A DNA stretch of 64,000 nt, from positions 1-64,000 of the forward strand of contig JBCCGG010000013.1 in NCBI GenBank assembly GCA_039029395.1, written 5' to 3'. Position numbers and translations under genes: made by a program. Below, in pieces: positions 7,562-14,911 of this stretch. Position 1 is the stretch's first letter. Every line of letters begins with the position of its first letter. The DNA comes from JBCCGG01 sp039029395. GTDB lineage: Bacteria; Pseudomonadota; Alphaproteobacteria; Kiloniellales; JAKSDN01. The notes beneath the pieces were generated by a model that saw only the letters and a program-made list of their open reading frames with translations, did not search any database and was not told the DNA's origin.

Positions 7562-9136
7562 CTATTGGGCGGCGGGCAACAAGGGCTGGCCGTTGACCGA
7601 GATCAGGCCCGAAGGCTCAACCTTCAAGTCATAGCGATCGATCACCTGACCGTCGGTCTCGCTTCGGTCCGTGTAGGCCTGCAAGCTGCCCAGGGCCAGC
7701 ATGACATTGAGCGCGAAGTCCTGTAGCTCCTGGTCTTCGCTGCTCATCGCCTGCTGCGCCGCCTGCAATAGCGCGTCGAGGCCGAGCAGGTTCGCCAAAA
7801 GGCCGCCCTTGACGCCGTAAGCCGCCTGGGGATCCACGTCAAAGGTACCGGCCATGTCGAGCGACGCAAGCGACGTCTGGACACCACTGTCGCGGATGGT
7901 CAGCACGGTGCCAGCCTCTGTCATCAGCTGATTGAGCTGAAAGACCAGTGGCAACATCATGGCCTCGAATCCGCCCTCTTGGCCCTCGGGCGTTTGCTCG
8001 GCCAGCATCGCCTGGTTGGCCATGGAGCTCAAAAGGGCCACGATCTCCTTTAGGGGTAACCGGTCGATATCGAGCTGAAATGCACTCTCCTCGGGCATCA
8101 GACCTTGGGCAAGCGGACTCTGCACACTGGGGCCGCCACCGACCACTTTGAGGCCGCTTTGGTTGAAGCCGAACGAAGTGCGGGCCAGGGCCTGATTTGC
8201 ATCTTCAAGAATGAAGCCTAGCTCCATGCTGTCGAGCGTAACCTCGGAGTCGTCGGTGTTGTCCGACGCGCGCAAATTCTTGATGCCGATCTGGGTCTCG
8301 CTGTCGACGCGCCAAAAGTCCTTGGTGAACATGAGGTCGATCATGTTCGCGGTTTGCTCCTCGGGCGTTGCCTGCTGCTTCAGGGCTTCCCGAATTTCGC
8401 CATAGAGCGCCGCGGCGGCGGCCAAATCGTAATCCGTGATACGCGACAGCCACACCATCTTGCCCACTTCAATGCCGCCGCTCTCGTCGCCACCGGCCAG
8501 CTCGTCAATTTGCATGTTGAGCACGACGTCATAGCGGTCGCCCGCCTTCTGGTCGGTGCGCACGTCGGCGACGACCGACCTGACGCCGACAACCTCCTGG
8601 TTGCTCGGTGCGACGATCTCGATGTCGTCCACGGCTAGATCGAGCGACAAGGTGGTGAGATAGGCGAAGGACCAAAGCGCGTCGAGCGAGAAGTCACCCA
8701 TCCGCACGCCGGCTTGCGGCGAGCCGTCGCCATAGACGACGCCCATGGTGTTCGGTATCTCGGCGTCGGAAACTCGGTAGACCCCGTCGCCGGCCAGCTC
8801 ACCGGCCGGATGCATGGTGAAGGCAGCCGTTCCCACCAGCAGGCGGGTCCCGTCACCACCATCCATCAGAACTTCGAGGCCGGTGATGTTGACGCGAAAG
8901 TGGTCGTCCCGAGGTTCCACCTCGATTGCGTCGTAGCTATAGGTGGCGCCTTGCTCGCGTGTCAGGCCCAGGTTCAGGGTGTCGATCGTCGCGGCAATCT
9001 TGTCGCGCAAAGCCCCCGGCTCGATCGCGCGTGCGGGACTGGTGGCAAGGAACAACAGGACGAGAAATGTCAGCAAGGCTAATCCGGCGGCGCCTGCCCG
9101 CATCATGCGGCCGGGTCTCTCAGCAGTAAACATCAT
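7562..9136 (-). CDS. Exported protein of unknown family
   Basis: About 524 residues. A hydrophobic stretch LALLTFLVLLFLATSPARA makes a signal peptide with likely cleavage after the ARA. The mature part is acidic and rich in beta-type repeats such as DFSLDALWSFAYLTTLSLDL and LDIDRLPLKEIVALLSSM, suggesting a large extracytoplasmic scaffold. It recalls YdgA/DUF945-like proteins but I cannot confirm the family. No cysteine clusters or catalytic motifs are obvious. The ATG chosen follows a GGAG element; a GTG further up is also possible. Confidence 0.6.
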   Translation of the reverse strand: MMFTAERPGRMMRAGAAGLALLTFLVLLFLATSPARAIEPGALRDKIAATIDTLNLGLTREQGATYSYDAIEVEPRDDHFRVNITGLEVLMDGGDGTRLLVGTAAFTMHPAGELAGDGVYRVSDAEIPNTMGVVYGDGSPQAGVRMGDFSLDALWSFAYLTTLSLDLAVDDIEIVAPSNQEVVGVRSVVADVRTDQKAGDRYDVVLNMQIDELAGGDESGGIEVGKMVWLSRITDYDLAAAAALYGEIREALKQQATPEEQTANMIDLMFTKDFWRVDSETQIGIKNLRASDNTDDSEVTLDSMELGFILEDANQALARTSFGFNQSGLKVVGGGPSVQSPLAQGLMPEESAFQLDIDRLPLKEIVALLSSMANQAMLAEQTPEGQEGGFEAMMLPLVFQLNQLMTEAGTVLTIRDSGVQTSLASLDMAGTFDVDPQAAYGVKGGLLANLLGLDALLQAAQQAMSSEDQELQDFALNVMLALGSLQAYTDRSETDGQVIDRYDLKVEPSGLISVNGQPLLPAAQ

Positions 9137-9190
9137 CGGCTTTAATCTCCGCCAGCTTGGCACTGAGGCGAGGTCTTGTCGGCGGCAAGC

Positions 9191-9808
9191 TTAGCTCTTT
9201 GTCATAGCGGCGGCTAGAGCGCGCGCGTCAGAATTTGCCTGGGACTCCAGTCCCGCGACGACCCCATTGCGTTCCTCGGACGCCTTGTTCTGAGACAGCT
9301 TCGCCTTGGCCTCTACCCGGCTGACCGGTATCTCGAAGGCGACGATGCCCCGTTGCATATGGTCGATGAAGCTGTCCTCCTGACTCGCCATCGACCAGCC
9401 AGTGCCCGCTTCGCTTTCGTGGCGCTCTACCAGCCGCGCAAGGAGACCGCGAACTTCATCTGGATCCTCCGTCACCCGTGGCACGCCGTAGCAGTGTACC
9501 GCCAAATAGTTCCACGTCGGCACAGCCGGACCGGGGTTGTACCAAGCGGGCGAGATGTAACTATGGGCGCCCTGGAAGACGACTAAGGCCTCGTTCCCAT
9601 TGGCGAAGGCTTTCCATTGGCGGTTGGCGCGCGCCATGTGGCCCGAAAGTGTGCCGTTGGCGCCTTTGTCCGGATCGAACAGGAACGGCAGGTGAGAGGC
9701 TTCGGGCGGACCGCCGTCTGCGGTCACCAACAAGCCGAAGGCATAGTCTCGAATCACCGATTCGACGAGCGCCGGGTCATTCAGAGCGAAAACATCGGGA
9801 ACGTACAT
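9191..9808 (-). CDS. FMN-binding PaiB family negative regulator
   Basis: 205 residues beginning MYVPDVFALNDPALVESVI, with the split-barrel flavin-binding core HLPFLFDPDKGANGTLSGHMARANRQW and HSYISPAWYNPGPAVPTWNY. These match the PaiB/FMN-binding negative transcriptional regulator family, for which flavin or haem binding is reported and DNA binding is not directly shown. The gene ends 54 bp before the exported protein start and shares no pathway with it. Sure of family, not of role. Confidence 0.88.
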   Translation of the reverse strand: MYVPDVFALNDPALVESVIRDYAFGLLVTADGGPPEASHLPFLFDPDKGANGTLSGHMARANRQWKAFANGNEALVVFQGAHSYISPAWYNPGPAVPTWNYLAVHCYGVPRVTEDPDEVRGLLARLVERHESEAGTGWSMASQEDSFIDHMQRGIVAFEIPVSRVEAKAKLSQNKASEERNGVVAGLESQANSDARALAAAMTKS

Positions 9809-9818
9809 AGGCCTGCCG

Positions 9819-10598
9819 CTAACCGCGACGCTTGACCAGCAACTGCTTGATCTCGGCGATCGCCTTGGCCGGATTCAGGTGTTTGGGGCAAGTTTTGGTG
9901 CAGTTCATGATGGTGTGGCAGCGGTAGAGCCGGAAGGGATCCTCGAGCTGATCGAGCCGCTCGCCGGTCGCCTCGTCCCGGGTGTCGGCGATCCAACGGT
10001 AGGCTTGCAGCAGGATCGCGGGCCCGAGATAACGGTCACCGTTCCACCAGTAGCTGGGACACGAGGTGCTGCAGCAGAAGCACATGATGCATTCCCACAG
10101 ACCATCGAGTTTCTCGCGCTCCTCGGGCGATTGCAGGCGCTCGCGCTCGGGCGGCATTGTGGTGACCTTGAGCCAAGGCTCGATCGAGGCGTGCTGGGCG
10201 TAGATCCGAGTGCAATCGGGCACCAAATCCTTGACCACCGCCATGTGGGGCAGCGGGTAGATTTTTGCATCGCCTTCGATGTCGCTGATGAACTTGGTAC
10301 AGGCCAGCGTATTGGTGCCGTCGATGTTCATCGCGCAAGAGCCGCACACACCCTCGCGGCAAGAACGCCTGAGGGTCAGGGTCGAGTCGACCTCGTCCTT
10401 GATCTTGAGCAGGGCGTCCAGGACCATCGGGCCACAGTCCTTAGTGTCGATCACATAGGTGTCGACCCGCGGATTCTCGCCCTTGTCCGGGTCCCAGCGA
10501 TAGACCTTGAAGGTCTTGGTCTCAACCGCCCCATCGGGTGCTGGGTAGCTCTTGCCTTCACCGATCTTCGAATTGGCGGGCAGCGTAAATTCGGCCAT
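9819..10598 (-). CDS. sdhB: Succinate dehydrogenase iron-sulfur subunit
   Basis: The iron-sulfur subunit of respiratory complex II, 259 residues. It carries electrons from the flavin of SdhA to the quinone site. A ferredoxin-like N-terminal domain contains SCREGVCGSCAMNIDG and a further Cys for [2Fe-2S]. The C-terminal helical domain has CIMCFCCSTSCPSYWW and CTKTCPKHLNP for the [4Fe-4S] and [3Fe-4S] centres. Length is normal. It is the last gene of sdhCDAB, 24 bp after sdhA. Confidence 0.98.
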   Translation of the reverse strand: MAEFTLPANSKIGEGKSYPAPDGAVETKTFKVYRWDPDKGENPRVDTYVIDTKDCGPMVLDALLKIKDEVDSTLTLRRSCREGVCGSCAMNIDGTNTLACTKFISDIEGDAKIYPLPHMAVVKDLVPDCTRIYAQHASIEPWLKVTTMPPERERLQSPEEREKLDGLWECIMCFCCSTSCPSYWWNGDRYLGPAILLQAYRWIADTRDEATGERLDQLEDPFRLYRCHTIMNCTKTCPKHLNPAKAIAEIKQLLVKRRG

Positions 10599-10622
10599 GG
10601 TCGTCGCGTGCTCCCGCTCGCC

Positions 10623-12410
10623 TCAGTAAACCCGCGCCTTGGGCGGGAAGGATTGCACTTCATTGGTCATCGGCTGCATGTGGACTGGCCGGTAGTCGAT
10701 CTTGACCTGGCCCTTTTCGTCGCACCACAGCAAGCTGTGCTTCATCCAGTTCTCGTCGTCCCGGTCGGGGAAATCCTCGCGGGCATGGGCGCCCCGGCTC
10801 TCCTCGCGATTGGCGGCACCGTTCATGGTGACCCGTGCCTGGTAGAGCAAGTTATCCAGCTCGAGTGTTTCGACCAGGTCGCTGTTCCAGATCATAGAGC
10901 GGTCCTGGACCTTAAGGTCGCCGCACTTGTCCCACAGCTGGCCCATCAGCTCGACGCCTTCGCCAAGAACCTCGCCGGTGCGGAACACGGCGCAGTGGCT
11001 CTGCATGATCTTCTGCAACTCGAGGCGAAGGGCCGCGGTCGGCGTGCCGCCATCGGCGTGGCGCGCGGCGTCGAGCCGGCTAAGCGCAAACTCGTCGGCG
11101 TTGCGCGGCAGAGGCTTTTGGGTCTCGCCAGGCTGGACCAGGCTGGCAGCGTGTTTGGCGGCCGAACGGCCGAACACGACGAGATCCAGAAGCGAGTTGG
11201 ATCCCAGGCGATTGGCGCCGTGAACCGACACGCAGGCCGCCTCGCCAATCGCCATCAGTCCGGGCACGACAGCATCCGGATCGCCGTCGCGCAGGGTCAC
11301 CGCCTCGCCCGTGTAGAGCGTCGGAATGCCGCCCATGTTGTAGTGGCAGGTCGGGATCACCGGCATCGGCTCCTTGGTGACGTCGACCCCAGCAAAGATC
11401 TTCGCGGTCTCGGCGATGCCCGGCAGACGATGGTGAATGATGTCCGGGTCCAGATGCTCGATGTGCAGGTGGATGTGGTCGCTGCCCTTGCCAACGCCCC
11501 GGCCCTCGCGGATCTCGATGGTCATGGAGCGGCTGACCACGTCGCGGCTGGCCAAGTCCTTGGCGCTGGGCGCATAGCGCTCCATGAAGCGCTCGCCCTC
11601 GGAATTGGTCAAATAGCCGCCCTCGCCGCGCACACCCTCGGTGATCAAGGTGCCGGCGCCATAGATCCCGGTCGGGTGAAACTGCACGAACTCCATGTCC
11701 TGGAGCGGCAGGCCCGCGCGCAGCGCCATGGCGGAGCCATCGCCGGTCTGGGTGTGGGCGCCGGTACAGGAGAAGTAGGCCCGGCCATATCCGCCGGTCG
11801 CGATCATGGTCTGCTGCGCCCGGAAGCGGTGGATTGTGCCGTCGTCCAGGTTCCAGGCGACCACGCCACGGCAAACGCCATCCTCCATCATCAAATCGAT
11901 CGCGAAATACTCAATGAAGAACTCGGCGTTGAAGCGAAGGGATTGCTGATAGAGCGTGTGCAACATGGCGTGGCCGGTGCGGTCGGCCGCCGCGCAGGTC
12001 CGGTGGGCGATGCCCTCGCCGAAACGGGTGGTCATGCCGCCGAAGGGGCGTTGATAGATCTTGCCCTCTGGCGTTCTGCTGAACGGCATGCCGTAGTGCT
12101 CGAGCTCGATGATCGCCGGCACCGCCTCGCGGGTCATGTACTCGATGGCGTCCTGGTCGCCCAGCCAGTCCGAGCCCTTGATAGTGTCGTACATGTGCCA
12201 GCGCCAGTCGTCCTCGCCCATGTTTCCAAGCGAGGCCGAAACCCCGCCTTGGGCTGCCACCGTGTGGCTACGGGTCGGGAAGACCTTCGTGATGCAAGCG
12301 GTCTTGAGCCCGGCTTCCACCAAGCCCAAAGTGGCGCGCAAGCCCGCGCCGCCAGCACCGACGACCACGACATCGTAGGTGTGGTCGACAACCTCGTAGG
12401 CCGTGGTCAT
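10623..12410 (-). CDS. sdhA: Succinate dehydrogenase flavoprotein subunit
   Basis: The catalytic subunit of complex II, 595 residues. It oxidises succinate to fumarate and passes electrons to SdhB. The FAD fold is VVVGAGGAGLRATLGL; the covalent-flavin histidine lies in TRSHTVAAQGGVSA. The capping domain holds HRTCAAADRTGHAMLHTLYQ and QFHPTGIYGAG, and the catalytic arginine segment REGRGVGKGSDHI is present. It lies 4 bp downstream of sdhD and continues into sdhB. Confidence 0.98.
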   Translation of the reverse strand: MTTAYEVVDHTYDVVVVGAGGAGLRATLGLVEAGLKTACITKVFPTRSHTVAAQGGVSASLGNMGEDDWRWHMYDTIKGSDWLGDQDAIEYMTREAVPAIIELEHYGMPFSRTPEGKIYQRPFGGMTTRFGEGIAHRTCAAADRTGHAMLHTLYQQSLRFNAEFFIEYFAIDLMMEDGVCRGVVAWNLDDGTIHRFRAQQTMIATGGYGRAYFSCTGAHTQTGDGSAMALRAGLPLQDMEFVQFHPTGIYGAGTLITEGVRGEGGYLTNSEGERFMERYAPSAKDLASRDVVSRSMTIEIREGRGVGKGSDHIHLHIEHLDPDIIHHRLPGIAETAKIFAGVDVTKEPMPVIPTCHYNMGGIPTLYTGEAVTLRDGDPDAVVPGLMAIGEAACVSVHGANRLGSNSLLDLVVFGRSAAKHAASLVQPGETQKPLPRNADEFALSRLDAARHADGGTPTAALRLELQKIMQSHCAVFRTGEVLGEGVELMGQLWDKCGDLKVQDRSMIWNSDLVETLELDNLLYQARVTMNGAANREESRGAHAREDFPDRDDENWMKHSLLWCDEKGQVKIDYRPVHMQPMTNEVQSFPPKARVY

Positions 12411-12414
12411 GGCA

Positions 12415-12795
12415 TCAGCCTCCGAACAGCAACAGGAGCACGGACAGCACGGCGATCACTCCTAGGAGGATTGAAAGTCCGGCGACGCACAGCAGGGCGG
12501 CGATCTTCAGCGGCTCGTAGTGGACATAGTCCTCGATCACCACCTGAACCCCTAGATAGGCGTGATAGAAAGTCGCGAGAATCAGCAAAATCAGAAGGCC
12601 GGCGACGAGAGGCGAGTCGACCCAGGCGCGCATGGTCGCGTAGTCGGCACCGACCATGGCCGCGATCGAGGCGACAAACCAAAGGCAAAGCGGGATCAAT
12701 GCAAGCGCAGTCAGGCGCTGAGCCCACCAGTGCTCGGTGCCGGACTTCGCTGAGCCTAGTCCTCGCACGCGACCGAGTGGAGACCGCAAACTCAT
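12415..12795 (-). CDS. sdhD: Succinate dehydrogenase membrane anchor subunit
   Basis: A 126-residue membrane subunit with three transmembrane helices, anchoring SdhAB and forming the quinone pocket with SdhC. The sequence has WWAQRLTALALIPLCLWF, then FYHAYLGVQVVIEDYVH, the anchor-family histidine region. I chose the ATG overlapping the sdhC stop as ATGA (4 bp), because the longer upstream reading is arginine-rich and lies inside sdhC in another frame. Confidence 0.95.
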   Translation of the reverse strand: MSLRSPLGRVRGLGSAKSGTEHWWAQRLTALALIPLCLWFVASIAAMVGADYATMRAWVDSPLVAGLLILLILATFYHAYLGVQVVIEDYVHYEPLKIAALLCVAGLSILLGVIAVLSVLLLLFGG

Positions 12796-13190
12796 CAGGC
12801 ACCTCCTGCCATGGCGTAGCCCAACACCCAGCTGGCAATGGTCAAGACGCCGCTGACCGCGACGACGGCCCAGCCGGTCTTGTAGACCTCCGGAAGCTCG
12901 AAGCCGAAACCGGCGTCCCAATAGAGATGCCGGATGCCATTGCACAGGTGATAAAACAGCGCATAGGTCCAGCCGAATAGGAAGAGCTGACCGAAGAAGG
13001 AGCCGATCAGGCCTTGCGCGGACTCGAAGCTCTCCGGTCCGGCGGCCGCGGCGGCGAGCCAATAGACCAATAGCAGTGTGCCGACCGCCAAGGCGACACC
13101 GGTCAGGCGATGCAAGATCGACAGCATCGACGTCAGCTGAGGACGATAAACCTGCAAGTGCGGCGAGAGTGGCCGATCTTTCTGCGACAT
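12795..13190 (-). CDS. sdhC: Succinate dehydrogenase cytochrome b556 subunit
   Basis: 131 residues, three transmembrane helices. The start MSQKDRPLSPHLQVYRPQLT and the SILHRLTGVALAVG motif belong to the SdhC family. The haem-b ligand histidine sits in YHLCNGIRHLYWDAGFGFE. It is the first gene of sdhCDAB, with a candidate promoter about 75 bp upstream of the start codon. Confidence 0.95.
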   Translation of the reverse strand: MSQKDRPLSPHLQVYRPQLTSMLSILHRLTGVALAVGTLLLVYWLAAAAAGPESFESAQGLIGSFFGQLFLFGWTYALFYHLCNGIRHLYWDAGFGFELPEVYKTGWAVVAVSGVLTIASWVLGYAMAGGA

Positions 13191-13265
13191 AGACCCTGTA
13201 CCCCTCGGAACCTCTCGCCTTCCGGCAGACCGCGGCCTAAGCGGTCGCACCCGTTGGCGCTTCCT

Positions 13266-13294
13266 GATTTAGACCGGGCCCTCCTTGAAGTCAA
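13266..13294 (-). promoter_or_regulatory. Candidate sigma-70 promoter of sdhCDAB
   Basis: Read on the minus strand: TTGACT, a 17-bp spacer, then TAAATC. It lies ~75 bp upstream of the sdhC ATG, and its -35 hexamer overlaps the -35 element of a divergent promoter. Spacing is ideal; the -10 match is moderate. There is no experimental evidence. Confidence 0.5.
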
Positions 13295-13313
13295 CGCGGC
13301 CGGCTCATATACC
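13285..13313 (+). promoter_or_regulatory. Candidate promoter of the small zinc-ribbon gene
   Basis: Plus-strand TTGAAG, 17-bp spacer, TATACC, 46 bp before the ATG at 13360. The -35 element shares bases with the -35 of the opposing sdhC promoter, so RNA polymerase occupancy would compete between the two directions. Confidence 0.45.
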
Positions 13314-13359
13314 AATAGCGACACCTTCGATTCGGGCGGGAGTAAAAAGCGCCTTGTCC

Positions 13360-13596
13360 ATGAGCCCGCTACATTGGCTCGGAGTGTTGATGCTGCTGGC
13401 GGCGCTGGTGGCGGCCGGCGCGTGGCTCAAGGGCCGGCGACCGATTCTGTGGTTCTGTTATGCCGTGGCGTTGCTGCCAATCGCTGGCCTACACGTTCTG
13501 TTCGTCGATTGGCGCAAACGTTGCCCCCATTGCAAAGCCCGCGTTCCGATCGAGGCGGCCAAATGCCCGGAATGCGCCTGGCCATTCATTGCATAG
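13360..13596 (+). CDS. Small membrane protein with C-terminal zinc ribbon
   Basis: 78 residues. Two hydrophobic helices (LHWLGVLMLLAALVAAGAWL and RPILWFCYAVALLPIAGL) are followed by RKRCPHCKARVPIEAAKCPE with two CxxC pairs, a zinc-ribbon arrangement on the cytoplasmic side. I chose the ATG giving MSPLHWLG; a longer reading from 13285 would overlap the promoter region. It is not in a recognised family. After the stop there is a short GCCC-TAA-GGGC hairpin and five Ts eight bases later, a weak terminator candidate. Confidence 0.65.
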   Translation: MSPLHWLGVLMLLAALVAAGAWLKGRRPILWFCYAVALLPIAGLHVLFVDWRKRCPHCKARVPIEAAKCPECAWPFIA

Positions 13597-13754
13597 CCCT
13601 AAGGGCGCCATTGCTTTTTGAACACCGCCGAGGATCAGGTCCGCATCAACTCTATTGCGGTGCACAAGTGGCCATGGCTATTTTGTTGTGAACGAACCAA
13701 GTCCAGCAAGATATTGTAGAGTATCTACGGCGAAGAATATTGCAACGCAGTAAA

Positions 13755-13815
13755 TGTGGATAACTCTGTGGATTATTATAGATTTAATTGTGTAACAAAC
13801 ACGGTCTTATTCACA
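13755..13815. promoter_or_regulatory. DnaA-box-like cluster in AT-rich DNA
   Basis: TGTGGATAA at 13755-13763, TGTGGATTA at 13767-13775 (one mismatch to TTATCCACA on the other strand) and TTATTCACA at 13807-13815 on the plus strand. The flanking DNA (about 13690-13850) is strongly AT-rich, and an inverted repeat GTAGA-GTA-TCTAC lies at 13716-13728. These match DnaA binding sites, and the surroundings could be a replication origin or a DnaA-regulated promoter. None of the genes that I associate with alphaproteobacterial origins (hemE, parAB, gidAB, rho) lies in this window, which weakens the oriC reading. Confidence 0.5.
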
Positions 13816-13844
13816 AGAAATTTCATCATAGCGTCTAATAGATC

Positions 13845-14844
13845 TTGCGGCAATTCGGCGCCTCGGCAACTCTAATCGGGCACGCGAAAGCGTCGGACTT
13901 CCGGCCCCGCGTGACCGGCCAAGGAGGCGCCGGCACTGGTTCGAGACTTCGGTTGAGAGCCGGTTCCGACATCGAATTGGCAGGCCGCGCAAAGGGTCAA
14001 GTCCGGGAGCTGGGGAGGTCCTTCGGGAGTTTCAAAGCTCAGCGGCCGGCGGCATCCGCTTCGGTGGGTGCGAGGTGGCGAGGAGGCTTGCTTCCGAGAC
14101 GCCTTGATGCCGGGCTGGAAGGCTAAGGTCGGGTTTGCGACCACGGCTTTTCGGCGAGGTCCGTTTCTCGTCCCTGTGCGGGAGCGGATCGGGCGGAAGA
14201 GCGAATCCTCCTCGCGAGGGTTCTGGGCGCCGATTGCTTCAGAGGCCTGGTCCGGCCTCATGGCCCTCTAGGGGGTCTGGGTTCGGATCGGTCTTACGGG
14301 AAGCGCGCCAATCCGGGCGGGTCCCTCGGGATCTTGATGGATTGACAAGCCTCCCGGTGGAGGATCGGCCGGTTTCAAGGATCTCTTCGGAGGTCCGCGA
14401 GGCCAGTCGATACCCCGTCGCGGCGGCCTTCGGGTCAGCGCGGAAGCAGCGGCGATACGAGCTTGGTTCTTCGGGATCAGGCGGCTCTCCCAGCCGATCA
14501 CCGGAGTCATCCGCGGTGAGGCTTGCCTCTCTGCCCCCGGCTCCGGGATCGCCGAAGATGTCGCGCTTACCTTGACCTAGCCAACCAGATTGGGTCGCGG
14601 TCAGCGGCAGGTGGACCTTCGGGTTCGCGCGCCTAGGCCGCCGTCAAACGCCGACGTCGATGTTGGCCTCGCCAGGTCCGATGTCGAAGCAGGCGCCAGA
14701 CGACAAAAGACCCCGCCGCCTTCGAGTGCAGGAGCCGGAGCCGGCTCATCGAGGCGTCGGGGTCCGTGTCCTCCTCCAGGGCACGCTCGGGAGAGCAATC
14801 TCTCGAACCCGGCGCCTCATCTATTACAGGCGCCGAATCGGCAA
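13845..14844 (+). ncRNA. Candidate large structured non-coding RNA, family unknown
   Basis: No credible ORF lies in this stretch. Plus-strand reading folds into a run of hairpins. A composite one spans 14007-14040 (5 bp, GG/AA, 4 bp, G-G, 3 bp, UUCG). UUCG hairpins also lie at 14052-14071 (8 bp), 14379-14396 (7), 14461-14482 (9) and 14611-14628 (7). Others lie at 13882-13893 (GAAA loop), 14101-14123, 14127-14142, 14203-14223 (8 bp), 14242-14259, 14350-14363, and 14281-14288 with 14311-14318 (8 bp). All five UUCG loops are closed C-G. G-T pairs occur about 13 times on the plus strand only. The ends pair: 13853-13863 with 14828-14838 (11 bp), and 13845-13848 with 14841-14844. No promoter or terminator is clear. 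Confidence 0.6.
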
Positions 14845-14911
14845 ATCAACTAAATTTTGTGGTTGATCGAAAAAAAATACTAAATGTGGGATCGGCTGGT
14901 TAGAACGATCA

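Noticed and set aside
9879..12980. A very long plus-strand ORF (1033 codons) across sdhB, sdhA and sdhD
   Set aside because: It is antisense to well-conserved complex II genes and its protein is rich in Arg, His and Gln without family motifs. It is a shadow caused by high GC.
14135..14575. ORFs of 90-146 codons in the gene-free region (both strands)
   Set aside because: Their composition (Ser/Arg/Pro/Gly rich) is unlike the neighbouring genes, no motif is seen, and they lie on strands and frames that conflict with the dense RNA-like hairpins.
13845..14844. RNase P RNA, tmRNA or group II intron
   Set aside because: The conserved RNase P GAGGAAAGTCCGGGC and ACAGAA landmarks, the tmRNA tag reading frame, and group II domain V with its GNRA loop were not found. 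The region is also too long for the first two.
14845..14879. ATCAAC...GTTGAT hairpin before a run of eight A as a terminator of the candidate RNA
   Set aside because: On the plus strand the run is A, not T; on the minus strand the T-run comes before the hairpin, so neither direction makes an intrinsic terminator.
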